From NCBI RefSeq assembly GCF_026914265.1, contig NC_069133.1, positions 32,328,776 to 32,392,775 of the forward strand: a stretch of 64,000 bases of DNA, given 5' to 3'. The translations under genes and the position numbers were made by a program. Each line of letters begins with the position of its first letter. Within the stretch, counting starts at the first letter, position 1. Source of the DNA: Mya arenaria (Eukaryota; Mollusca; Bivalvia; Myida; Myidae). The notes beneath the pieces are model-generated. The model did no database searches, was not told the origin of the DNA, and saw only the letters and a program-made list of their open reading frames with translations. Below, one piece after another: positions 1 through 10,749 of the stretch.

Positions 1-900
1 GCCCCCTCCCTCAGAGCGTAAACCTATCTCATTTATGGCGTTTTGCTTAAGCTTTACAAAAATCATAATCTTCAAAATTCCCCCTTGGGAGCAGGGTCAC
101 GTGGGAAACATTCAGGATTACAACTAAAATTATTTATTGTCGACAAACCAGAACTTATGGCCAGACATTAATAATATATTAATGATGTTAAATGAATTTA
201 GATAAATTGCTTGTTGATTGATGACGTCTGTATTCAATCTTGGACGAGTTATCCAAAAATATAGCCCGCGTAAATAAAATGCTGTGTCAGATTCCCGCAT
301 AAGTCATACAGTGCTGTCAGGCGTCCTTGAAACAATCAATTTTCAACTCGATTAAGACTAACCATTGTGTAATTAAACAAATGTACGAAATATTTTTACA
401 GTCATTAATAAAAAAAATGTTTCGTTTTAATGACATTTATGGCATCAACTTGTATGAACTAAATTACTGTTATTATAGAATTTAAAATTCATTGCACGAA
501 TTTTTATATTTTATAATCAGTATACCACGCTGTGACTATCTTCTAATCGGAAAGAAAGATTGATTAAGACCTCTTAAGGTGTCTGATGTACACTAACAAT
601 GTAACATTGTTGACCCCATGTCATTTTGGCATCATTTGTAAGGGTTAAATGTGCAGAGGAATAATATGTAAACAGAACACCGATACAAACATTGCAAACA
701 CTCTGCTTTGACCCTGACACATTGATCATATCATACCCGATTATTTCATTTGATTTAAAGACCCAACATACCAATCTGTAAAATATATTCGGTCATTTAA
801 TATACATGTTAGTAACACATATGAATTATCCGTTCAAATTATATAATACTTTCATCGAGAGACCAAGCAGCAAACATTAACATTATTGTCAATAACTCAA
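1..900. other. Intergenic, nothing recognised
   Basis: AT-rich sequence with no ORF that resembles a protein family, no tandem array and no recognised transposon motif. It lies upstream of the first promoter. Confidence 0.5.
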
Positions 901-1001
901 AAGAGTGAGAAACCTGTTTATACATCAGATACCTTACAAACACCACTGGTGGTGATTGATGGAACATTTAGTGCCATGCATTATTTCCTCCTGCTCAGTG
1001 A

Positions 1002-1009
1002 TATATAAA
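1002..1009 (+). promoter_or_regulatory. TATA box of the GY-rich gene
   Basis: A clean TATATAAA followed by a GC-richer stretch lies about 65 bp upstream of the signal-peptide exon. Transcription would be expected to begin about 30 bp downstream, near 1030-1040, leaving a short 5' UTR. Position and motif fit a strong tissue-specific promoter. The start site itself is inferred. Confidence 0.6.
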
Positions 1010-1071
1010 GGGCGCCTGACTAGCAGCTGATTGCCTTGCGTCTACCGTACATCGTACACTCCGCACTAACC

Positions 1072-2140
1072 TTGAAGACCCTCGCACTTGTGTTGGTGCT
1101 GCTGGTTGCTGTTGCTTCAGGTATGCTACTCTTATATTTATTTTTCACCCAACTTACTTTCACCCACGTTTAACGTAGTGAACAATTTAACTTAAGGTCC
1201 AATGATTTTTATTCTGTTTTAAGTAGGTAATTTCATGCCAAAAAATAGTGTTTTTCTGCTAGAGGATTATCAAATAATACACTTCTTTTAAATGCAACAA
1301 TCTGGTGGTTTCTTGCGTTTATTTATTTTTTAGATTGTTAAAAGCAACCTTTTTGTATGCTTGTTATATCTTTATTACAAAATACATTATTAAGGAAGAA
1401 CATTTGAAGCAATTTCAGATTTACTCTTTGTTTGTTGGTATACCATGTTAATACATCGGTCAAGGCTAATGTTATATGAATACTTTGGGCTGCTGTCAAC
1501 GTAGCTCGCAGGTTCTTAATCTATAAACTACCTCCAATATATGTTCAGTTCATGTTAATACATACTGTTCAACATTTCTTAGAAACCTTTACGTTTAACA
1601 TTTATAATGGGATAGTTGATACTGATTATCATTTCATAAGGACTTGCTCTTGTTTGTATAGCGTTGTTTAGTGATAAACGTATTAGGTTAAGCAATGGCT
1701 TAAATTATTAGCCAGTGGTAAGTTATCACTTTTTATTTCTCTTTTCTGATTTGTGACATAGCTAACAACTTAAAATTAAAAAATGAAAGCAACGATGATG
1801 TTGCCTTGTTGTTACTCATCTAAGACATATGTTGATAATACGTTTACATTATACTTCATATTTATATTCATACCGCGTTTTTACTTTAGTATCCGCACGA
1901 TGGAAGAGGCCATGTAAAGGAAAACACTGTGGTTACGGCTATGGAGGTGGTTATGGCGGCTATGGTGGAGGTTATGGAGGAGACTATGGAGGCTATGGAG
2001 GCTACTTGGGAAGTTATGGAGGCTATGGAGGCTACCTTGGAGGTTATGGAGGTGGCTATGGAGGCTACCTAGGAGGTTATGGAGGCTACGGAGGTGGCTA
2101 CGGAGGTGGCTTTAAAGGCTACGGTATTTGCTTTTATTAG
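1072..2140 (+). CDS. Shematrin-like Gly/Tyr-rich secreted protein, two exons, ATG replaced by TTG
   Basis: Exon 1 (1072-1120) reads KTLALVLVLLVAVAS, a textbook secretory leader, and ends at cttcag|gtatgc in phase 1. Exon 2 (1890-2140) follows tttttactttag and continues in the same phase. The product would be about 99 aa: a basic stretch with two cysteines (RWKRPCKGKHCGYG), then about 60 residues of GGY, YGGYLGG and YGGGYGG repeats, ending GICFY and a TAG. GGY-rich secreted proteins of this design (shematrins and relatives) belong to the molluscan shell matrix, and similar glycine/tyrosine proteins occur in byssus. The first codon of the leader is TTG (1072-1074), and the frame upstream has no ATG before a stop. 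The gene is therefore start-less as written: non-AUG initiation, a lost start, or a base error. Family placement is by composition only. Confidence 0.65.
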
Positions 2141-2423
2141 GACTTGCAATATATATTGTGTGTTTTGTAAACATGTAAACATTAACATGAAACAACTGAT
2201 CTTGTTTGATTTTTTATGTAAATTAAACATAGGGCTACTAGTTTGACAATTAAACATACCTGTGACGTACATGTGTGAGTACCCGAGAGTTCAAGGTCAA
2301 AGTAGTTAGAACGAGAGTACGTTTCTTTGGAACACTTCCTAAAGTTTAAGATTCATAGATGGATATTGCTTCGTAAATTCCGCATTAAACGAACTGGAAT
2401 AAAATGATTCCTTTGAACTGTAG

Positions 2424-2577
2424 GTGGAAATGGTGGTCTGGGAGGATGGGAGGATGGGGAGGCTATGGCGGTGGCTATGGCGGTTATGGTGGTGGCTACG
2501 GCGATGGCTATGGCTATGGAGGTGTTGGTGGATACGGTGGCGGATACGGTGGCGGATATGGAGGAGGATACGGTTAG
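2424..2577 (+). CDS. Second GGY-rich terminal exon, frame broken by an 8-bp duplication
   Basis: After ctttgaactgtag the sequence reads GGNGGLGGW in phase 1 when joined to the leader exon at 1120. It then shifts because ggaggatg is tandemly duplicated (2441-2448 and 2449-2456). With a single unit the frame runs on into GWGGYGGGYGGYGGG-type repeats and stops at TAG 2575-2577; the total with exon 1 is then a multiple of three. It looks like an alternative or duplicated terminal exon of the same gene, or a decaying one. An AATAAA at about 2397 lies just upstream and could serve the preceding exon. Confidence 0.5.
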
Positions 2578-3103
2578 TAGTTTTGCTTTAAGCTGGCATT
2601 TTTATAATCATGTATTCCTTTTGTTATTAGACTGAATGTTATATGTTGATATTTTGAGTGCTGAATACGAATACGGTTGTGGTGACTATAAAGCAGACTT
2701 TGATAATATAGTTTATTATTTGTTCTATTTTTTGTTTAAAAACTGCCTGTTTAGGTTGATAAAATACGAGATACAAGACACATATTTTCTTTATAGCTGT
2801 TTATTCTGAACTGTGTGTATGATATTATTCTTGATTGTGGCTATGACGACACGACCGAAAGTGGAAACGTAGATGTGAAGGGTATTTAATAGCTACCACA
2901 CTAAGTTAATATATTCCAAAAAAACACACAGTTTTATTCAATTCCTGTCACATTCAATTGTTGTTTATATTATCAAAAAGAACCTTTTCAGATGAAACAC
3001 ATACGTGCGATATTTCAACCATACACACAAAACGGAAAAAAGTATATTTCTGTATGATCAGAATGGTAGCTATCTACCTTCAAACAAATATCTCCATTTA
3101 AAG

Positions 3104-3228
3104 GTTGGAATATGGGAGCCTATTGCAAATGGCGACCCAAGTGCGGCCCGAAGCAAAAGTTTGTTGGCCGATGCCCATGGTGCGAGAAGGGCTGTAAGCT
3201 GGTCCTCTGCTGCAGACGACGGTGGTAG
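3104..3228 (+). CDS. Candidate terminal exon for a cationic Cys-rich secreted peptide
   Basis: A splice acceptor (ccatttaaag) precedes an exon that is in phase with the leader exon ending at 1120. Joined, they give a 57-residue product: the leader, then about 41 residues starting GWNMGAYCKWRPKCG and ending in CCRRRW with a TAG. The mature part has seven cysteines, about eleven Lys/Arg and one Glu. CKWRPKC recalls RWKRPCK at the start of the GY-rich exon, suggesting common ancestry of the exons. Small basic Cys-rich secreted peptides are often antimicrobial or matrix-binding, but I recognise no named family, and the odd cysteine count would leave one free or allow dimers. No AATAAA is obvious just downstream. 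Confidence 0.45.
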
Positions 3229-3880
3229 ACGGATACTTTATACCTTCATTGGTTCTTTTCAAACAGACTTACTCCTGCACACACCTGGACAACGAATTTA
3301 AACTGTTATCTTTTTGCCATATACTGTACAGATTTTAACCTATAAAACCTTTGCAGATTATATTTGCGTTCATTGTTTCTATCGAATCCTTACAATCTTG
3401 GTATATATAATTATATGGTAGTCACCAGAACACATCATCTTTGCCTTTTATATGTTTGGGGATCATGTTTGGCGCCGATTTTCCTTCAGTTCTTCGTTCC
3501 CCGTCACGTCAAATCCGACACCCGGCACAGAAAACTGCAGGTCACTCGCACTATAGCCAAAACATTTGACGGTAAACATACATGAAACACCGTGCAAAAT
3601 GTACGACGGAAACTTTACATTTACATTAAAGCAAACGGACAAACAATGAAACACCTGTCTAACTGTATCATTCAAGGACAGATAATTGCTTTGCAGCATA
3701 GAAATATATTATCAGCGGCCTCGCATGAAACGAAACACACCTTATGGGACCAATATACTTCAGCCACTAGATTTAAGGTCATTTTTAAAATATTGTTTCC
3801 CCCCACGTTCAAATTAATGGACCCCATCCGGTTTTAAGTGATCTATGGTTATTTTGCTATGTTGGATGAATGAGTCACCT

Positions 3881-3930
3881 AAGGCTAGAATTGATCTTTT
3901 TGCAAAGCTGTTGGGTCGAACCCTAGCCTT
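3881..3930. other. Perfect 8-bp inverted repeat with inner GGGT/ACCC stem
   Basis: aaggctag (3881-3888) is the exact inverse of ctagcctt (3923-3930). The inner gggtcgaaccc is itself palindromic and resembles a Pol III B box. It may be the end of an old tRNA-like SINE, but no matching A box is evident, so I do not call a tRNA. Confidence 0.35.
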
Positions 3931-4015
3931 TGCCATTGCAACGTACTTGGTCGAATAGCCCCATGTTTTTCGAGGCGTAATTTGCGAAACAGCTAGGTGG
4001 GTAGCCGGAATTAAT

Positions 4016-4230
4016 CGCTTTAAACTTTAAAGCTATGATCGTGTTCTTACAAATCTCCAAGGGTTATTTAAGAGGAAGCTGGCTTATATCATTCCCTCCA
4101 ATATGGATGATAAGGATTTCCGAATTTACCCGGTTGATTGTTTGTAGAAATTATGTCCCCATATCCTTGCCACACATCGGTGATGTTCGGTATTCCCAAG
4201 TTGGTGTTATTTGGGTGTGAGTAGCAGAAA
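4016..4230 (-). pseudogene. SGNH-hydrolase-like remnant downstream of the recombinase piece
   Basis: In broken frames the minus strand reads about NITDVWQGYGD and then EILIIHIGGNDISQLPLK. The IIHxGGNDI motif resembles the block around the Asn of SGNH/GDSL-like domains. Tyrosine-recombinase transposon proteins of molluscs and fish often carry such a domain C-terminal to the recombinase (from general knowledge). It lies in the right order and strand for one decayed ORF with the piece at 4327-4602. Stops and frameshifts intervene. Confidence 0.4.
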
Positions 4231-4326
4231 ACGTGCTATTCAAGAGACGGAACAAGGATCCACACACTCTATGAGATAAATGAGTAACTTGGTATGAACA
4301 TATGCACTTAGATACAGAAGGCCTTT

Positions 4327-4602
4327 TTAGACCAGTTTTGGTACGACAAAAGTTGAATTACCTCTTACATACAACTTGTAGGCCTCCGATGAGCACCTGC
4401 CAGCTACTTTAATTTTTTCTTCAGTGCAGCCTTCCATGGCGGCTGTAGTCGCAGCCCCAGTGCGGAACAAATAGGAAATGTATTTTTCCATGTTCAAATT
4501 TAACAAAGAAAGGCATTTCTTTAAAACGGCAGAAACATGAAACGGGTGAGTGGAGAACCGTCCAAATTGCGAAACGGAGGGCCATCTAAACCTGGCCTTC
4601 AA
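4327..4602 (-). pseudogene. Tyrosine recombinase fragment (DIRS/Crypton-like transposon)
   Basis: A 91-codon minus-strand frame contains SYLFRTGAATTAAMEGC followed by EEKIKVAGRCSSEAYKLYVR. This matches the C-terminal catalytic block of tyrosine recombinases, HxxRxG...LGRW.S..Y..Y, with the nucleophile-like Tyr near YVR. The usual first His of HSFR is Leu here (YLFRTG) and the usual GRW is GRC, so the copy has lost catalytic residues. The N-terminal half is missing and no flanking repeats were found. Confidence 0.6.
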
Positions 4603-4869
4603 ATTAAGAGTTCAATATTGCTTTTAATAAGGCAAATTCTCCAACCCTTTTTCGTGAGTTGAATTGTGTACTCACTTGAACTTTGACATTTTTGAGTTTC
4701 CTAGAGCAAATTTTTGTTAGTTGTGTGTTTGATATCGCCAAACTTGTGATTGTGAAGTGACGCCTGTATAACTGTTTTTATCCCTACCCTTAAAACACCG
4801 AAAAAACGATAACATAGCCCGCACTTACCCATAGGCATTTATAGGCATTTATACAATGACGGTAATGTT

Positions 4870-5780
4870 GGAAGGTAGTTGGTAGTTGGTAGTTGGGGAT
4901 ACGAATATTCAACTACCTACTTGTTGCCAGTTGGGAATTGGAATATTCAACTACCTGCTAGTTGCCAGTTGGAAATTCGAAAAATCAGAGTTAGATGTTA
5001 ATGTTGATATTTAGCTACTCGACTTTTTCCAGTCGGCTATTAGCGAATATCCAATTACCAACCAGATTGTTTTCTTCTTATTGCATGGTTAAAAGGTACA
5101 AATGTACAAACAAACAAGCCAATTGTATGTTCATGCATATACACATATGTTTCTTCTAAAATGGTTTAATTCACCTGTATTCGTACATTCGCCAGTCGGA
5201 GAGTCAACCATTTCCAGTCGATTAATCTCGAATATTCAACTACCAACAAGGTGGTAGTTGGGGATTCAGAATGTTTTTCTTTATGTTCAAAAGGTACACA
5301 TATAAAGAAATCAAACAGTTTTTGGTGTTTTATTTCTGTTTACATAATGTATCTTCGTAACAAATACAGTTTTAAATAATTTTTATTCGTATATTCGCCG
5401 GTCACATATTCGACCATTTCCAGTCGATTATTCGCGAATATTCAACTTCTTACCAGTCAGTAGTTGGGGATTCAGATTATGTCTTTATATACGGTTTTAA
5501 AGGTCACATATGGAAAAATCAACCGCGACATGTTTGTTTATGCATGTACACATATGTATCTTTGCGACAAACACTGGTTTTATTCACTTTCATTCGTATA
5601 TTCTCCAGTCGGATATTCGACCATTTCTAGTCGATTATTCGCGAATATTCAACTACTTACCAGTCAGTAGTTGGGGATTCAGATTATGTCTCTATATATG
5701 ATTTTGAAGGTCACATATGGAAAAATCAAACGCCAAATGTTTGTTTATGCATGTACGTATATGTATTTTCGTAACAAATA
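4870..5780. repeat. Degenerate ~205-bp tandem repeat, about 3-4 copies
   Basis: Blocks containing accatttccagtcgatta, a gaatattcaacta segment and tagttggggattcag recur at about 5195, 5398 and 5606. They alternate with blocks containing tttatgcatgtacacatatg. A more diverged, shorter-spaced version starts near 4870. Periodicity is roughly 205 bp. No coding potential was recognised. Confidence 0.7.
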
Positions 5781-5810
5781 CTGTTTTGATTCACGTAGAT
5801 ATATATGTGT

Positions 5811-7540
5811 ACATATAAACCATACGTCCTTGGTTAAAGAAATATGAATTTTAATTATAAACAAATGAAGTTTGTAAATACACTGAGTTAAGAAAGTCTA
5901 ACCTTACCTATTATCAATCTAAGTAAAGTCAGATTGAAACTTATTTGTATTTTTAAGAAATCAAATAAAGTTCTTGGGTTCTTAATTTTTGCCACTGATC
6001 ACTGGAGCTCTAAAATTATTATTAACTATCACAGTATCTGTCAAATGAAAGCAGACTCAACCCCACCCACTAAAAATAAATGACATTTCCATTTAGTTTC
6101 TCATTAGGGCAAGTTTTACACCATTTTTATATTTTAATAAAATATATCAAGTATAAAATAACACTTACACACATATAAGTGGTAATAGTTCGCCCCTCAT
6201 TCTGTTTTGGTCTAATATATCGCTTGGTTGTTTGAACATCTCCTTGGTCGGCCATGATGGACTATTTTTTAATAACCCGTACTATTTCAGAGGCCATTTC
6301 CTGTTGGATACTGGCCGAGGTGTTCCGATTGGTATGGGTATGTGAGAAGATGCCCTGGTGACCGCATGCGCAGCGATGATCCTTCTTGCGCACTGTGCAG
6401 CCCGAAATTCCTCACAAATGTCCCGCTGTTTAAAAACAATCCAGCAAAGTAAAAAATGGAACGCAAATGATTGTTTTAAAAATGATAAGATGAAATTATC
6501 AGTAATGCTACTAGTCAAAATAAAAAGTAGAAACAATAAATAAAATTGCCTTTAAAACTATTGAATATATCTAAATTTAACCTGTATACGTTAATTTAAA
6601 TATATGTATGCACAGCGGCTTAGATTACTCCCTTAATGTATATTGGTGGAAAATGTTCTCTTTTTCAAGGTCAAGGTCACTGATCCTATTTTTTTTGTTC
6701 TTCGTTAATTTTTTCACATACCTATGTTATATGAAACAGCTCCAAGTTGTGTTTTGAAACACATCTACTTGGGGTTTTTTATTTTGTTTTGATGAATTAA
6801 GAGAAAAGTTATGTCGTAATCATATTTTCATTGATTTGACGGGTAACCTTGACTTTGTGGGAAGGTCATGTTCGGGATTTTGAATACCTTTAATTGAATT
6901 TATACAAAAACTCTTTTTTATTAAACACATATATTTTTGTGATATCTTTTACTTATATATATAAAATCATACTATTTAGTTCTTTATATAATATGGAGAC
7001 TTATATTAACTAACATCATCAATTTTCTTTATAAAATAAGGAGGCTATACTGCTCGCCCCGGCGTCGGTGTCCGGATTAAGTTTTAGGGCAAGTTGGCAT
7101 TTTCACTTAAAAGTGCAATGCCCTTCATTAATAGACTTAATACCTTACACAATTGTTGTCACACAATTAGATTGTATAACTCCATGTTATCCTAAATGCA
7201 AATTATGGCCCTTTATCTACTAAAAACGTGTTTGGACAACTTTGAGTTTAAACTCAGATCTCAAATACTGTGTATTCAATGGCCTTCACACACAGTAACC
7301 ATTACACAATTAGGTTATATAGCTTCATAACATCCCTCAATACAAATAATGACCCTGGATTCACTTCTTTTTTAAAATCTATTTGCGTTTGTGTTGTTCT
7401 TGGTAGGCACATTTTACCAGGTTTTCAGAAAGTGAAGACTGGTTATTAGAACGAAGTTTGTCGTTGTTTGGGCAGTCGGCGAAATGGCGGCGTCAAATTC
7501 ACCTATGGTATCGCATAGTTTTAGTTAAGGCTGACATATA
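5811..7540. other. Intergenic, nothing recognised
   Basis: AT-rich sequence with short ORFs only. Around 6290-6430 a GC-richer patch with a short minus-strand frame may be old transposon debris, but no family motif is visible. Confidence 0.4.
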
Positions 7541-7556
7541 GTGATCAAACTTGATC

Positions 7557-8005
7557 AAGGGCAGTAATGTCATGTGCGTCCATGTTTCCTTGTTCATTGT
7601 TTTGAGTGGAAAACGTCCTCGATTCGGTGAGTATTTTCACTGTTTTCTGTATGTTTCAATGACAATTTTTAGAAACGAACTTGTGCACCGAATGAAGAGC
7701 AATTGCTCGTTTAAGAAGACGCTTGTTTTAGATCAAAATAATGTCTGTATTAAAATATCTCGTGAAAACAATGCACGGTCTTACTAGGCTTCCCGACTCA
7801 CTTAGTGCATTTTTTGCTTCAAAACAACTATTTAATACCGTTCTCTTGCGAACAAACCCCATCCGATGCTTTGTTCTGGGCAATAACAGTATTGCTATTG
7901 ATTTCCGAATGCAGACAGCCAATTTTGGAGTTAAATCGCCTCATTTACGGAAATGCTTGCTTGTTCATTCTGTACATATTTAGAACCTAGGTTCATCCCA
8001 AATCT
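7557..8005 (+). repeat. Dispersed ~450-bp repeat, copy 1
   Basis: The sequence from aagggcagtaatgtc to ggttcatcccaaatct recurs at 15131-15580 (+) and 17577-18019 (-). Internal shared words include cctcgattcgg, cgaatgaagagcaattgct, atctcgtgaaaacaatgcac and gttcattctgtacat. The three copies start and stop at nearly the same points, as expected of a mobile element. The overlapping short ORFs are not conserved in frame between copies, so it looks non-coding (a SINE- or MITE-like unit). Confidence 0.75.
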
Positions 8006-8205
8006 AGCTATTTTTATGCGAATAACGTCCTTATTTATATTCACGCGTATAATTGCATGGTCACAGCCAAGGTCACTTTTCATAAACAATGGACATTTTT
8101 CTCGCACAACATATATGCATATAATTTGTATAACAATTTGGATAAATTTTCTTACAAATAAGGACTTTGAACCCAGACTAGTATTAATCACATCTGTATA
8201 AAACA

Positions 8206-9169
8206 ACAGCTTTATTTAGAATTAATTGATTGACGACATCTGACAAATACTCTGAATAGTTTTTAATCGTTTTTAATATTTTACTTAACACCGATATATT
8301 TTCGGAAATGATGATTGATACTTATTACAGGCACATTTTAATACAGAAGCTTTCTTAATATTCTAAAGGTTTTAATGGACATGACATCATAAATGGTGAT
8401 GGATTTGTAGCCTGTATTTAAAAGTGCGCGATCCAAAACTGGTTATTTACCGGGTGCTATGTTTCAGTTATGTCATCAGTTATATATCATTTATCTGGTC
8501 TCTTATCTGTTGTTTATACCATTAGACGTTAAGATATATGTTCATTTATTGGTGAATTAAGGTTAAGTGATTACCTTAATGTGTTCATATTATTATGACA
8601 AAATGTTACCTTATTAGTATTTCGAAGCAGTGAATTTTAAATAAGAATGTTCATTTACTCATAAATCGTATCAGGGACACACACTTTTATTCACTTCACA
8701 ATTTTTAAAAGGGACTCACTCATGTTTCTTCTCCGTAAATGCATCTAAGCACACTTTTTTACCATTTTGGGTGAGGCCTTGTGATATCGAAATTGCTGAA
8801 TAATACAAATAAAGTATACAAATTGGGTTGCGAACCCACAAAGTCAATAACATAACAGAAAACCGACGCCTTAAACGTTAGGTCACAATGACTTATATAA
8901 AGAGGTTATTTTGACCTTAAAACATTACTTTAAAACAACACGTAATAATGTCAATCAACGAATCACGCAACAACGAAATTTCTGAAAGCCGTTAATAACG
9001 GTTTTGCAAATTGTATTCAAAGACAATAGGTGAGAAAATATTAACACTTGCTGAAGTGTTCAGCTATCAGTATTTTCAATTTAACGCTCCTTATTATTTG
9101 CCGCACTTTATTTCGCATTTTACAAACCATGAGTGAGTCCCTTTTAAAACAGGATCAACATAGTAGCTA
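8206..9169. other. Intergenic, nothing recognised
   Basis: AT-rich with no ORF resembling a known family. It directly flanks the inverted spondin-exon copy. Confidence 0.4.
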
Positions 9170-9495
9170 CAACAATCTCAATGTATTACGTTTTATGGGT
9201 TCTGCTCTTAGTGCTTATTTTTCATTAACTTTTGGTTATTTCGTTTGTTCTATTGCTTTGTAATAAAACGAAATGTCCGAATAAGTAGGTTTGCTTGGTG
9301 AAAGGGAACTAATGTTTTCTCTTTGCAAGCAATACTTATCCGGGGAGGTGTAAGTAAGCCCACTGACTGTTTCAAAGTCCATAGGAAACAAATCAATTTT
9401 AATATCGCTCTTCTGTGTCTGCGTTCACACAGATCAAATGAGGACACGCCCGCAAACCAGTCTGGGACTGAAACCAGTCCAGCCATGAACGATAC
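9170..9495 (-). pseudogene. Broken inverted copy of spondin-gene exon 3
   Basis: Read on the minus strand, this matches exon 3 of the spondin-like gene (48642-49128) from its first base, including the acceptor-like tatttcag. It encodes VPDWFAGVSSFDLCERR in place of PSPDWFVGVSSYDLCERR. A 1-nt deletion about 80 bp in shifts the frame. The middle of the exon (roughly 160 bp, from after SFYY to before the AIEQ region) is deleted, and stops follow in the remaining part. Similarity ends near the exon-3 donor. Neighbouring exons 2 and 4 were not found nearby. It is an ancient partial duplication of the spondin locus or debris of a lost paralogue. Confidence 0.8.
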
Positions 9496-10330
9496 CTGAA
9501 ATACAGAGAATTGTATTAATTTTCGTTTAATTTTATTAATTGTATTTGAAATCTGATAGTCAAACTGAGTATTGTGTCCGAAGCTTGCGTTGTAGTTTTC
9601 CTATACAAAATGGCGGGCATGGTGGCATTATGATTTTGCCAAGTCAACTAATTACTTTAAATCGTGTGTTAATGCTTTGATTCTACTGAGTAAACTATAT
9701 TTTCGTTAACCATTTGATATAAAAAAAAATATCCATACCGTATTTCAGCTACCATGACGCCCAAAACAGACATTTGGCATTTTTTTTTTACTTTAATTCG
9801 GTTTATAGTTAGTTCTTTGAAATTTTATAGTGTATTAGTTCATTACCTAATGTATATAGCATAAGCCCGACCATTAATATACAAAATGTTGTCCATGATA
9901 GCTGAAAACTACATTCAAATAAATGTAAGTATAGTGTGTATAATGTTTTGCAACAAAAATCATGCTGTTTTTTCTTGATTGAAAGATGAACATGTAGTAT
10001 ATTAATATGTGTTATGAATTGACTTTAAGACATGGTAGCGTGATTAAATCCGCTAGTTTGCGGTTTCCGTAATGTAATTATTGCATTCAAAACATATAAA
10101 AGTTCTTACGATGTTCTTTATTTGCGCTGATGGTTTTTAGAAATAAGTATATTGATATTGTTTTGAATAATATGTATACGTGTTTGTATTACAGCATTTT
10201 CGACAAAATCACGTTCATAATGGCGTCAATGATGGCTGTCAAAACTCTCATAATGAAGTATTTCTTCAAAATGTTTGGCAAAATGGCAATGCTATTGTGT
10301 TACAAAAAATATGTATTGACACTGTTTGCA
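9496..10330. other. Intergenic, nothing recognised
   Basis: AT-rich, with short A and T homopolymers near 9720 and 9780. The short ORF entering the triplet repeat from here is not supported as a gene. Confidence 0.4.
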
Positions 10331-10586
10331 TTTTCTTCTTCTTCTTCTTCTTCTTCTTCTTCTTCTTCTTCTTCTTCTTCTTCTCCTCATCCTCCTCCTC
10401 CTCCTCCTCCTCCTCCTCCTCCTCCTCCTCCTTCTTCTTCTTCTTCTTCTTCTTCTTCTTCTTCTTCTTCTTCTTCTTCTTCTTCTTCTTCTCTTCTTCT
10501 TCTTCTTCTTCTTCTTCTTCTTCTTCTTCTTCTTCTTCTTCTTCTTCTTCTTCTTTCTTCTTCTTCTTCTTCTTCTTCTTCTTCTT

Positions 10587-10617
<31 letters not shown>

Positions 10618-10656
10618 TTATTATTATTATTATTATTATTTGTATTATTATTATTT

Positions 10657-10716
<60 letters not shown>

Positions 10717-10722
10717 TTTTAA
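10331..10722. repeat. Triplet microsatellite (TTC)n-(CTC)n-(TTC)n-(TTA)n
   Basis: About 285 bp of almost pure pyrimidine (TTC, then CTC, then TTC again with two phase slips) is followed by about 105 bp of TTA with a few G interruptions. Every frame is open, giving artefactual Ser, Phe, Leu, Arg, Lys and Ile runs. Long GAA/TTC tracts can form triplex DNA. Confidence 0.95.
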
Positions 10723-10749
10723 TCATTATTATTATTGTTTTCTTCCCTT

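Noticed and set aside
3895..3930. tRNA gene around gggtcgaaccctagcc
   Set aside because: Only a B-box-like palindrome is visible; no A box or cloverleaf could be drawn.
7551..8206. Short ORFs of 61-91 codons
   Set aside because: They lie in the dispersed repeat, and the same frames are broken in its copies at 15131 and 17577.
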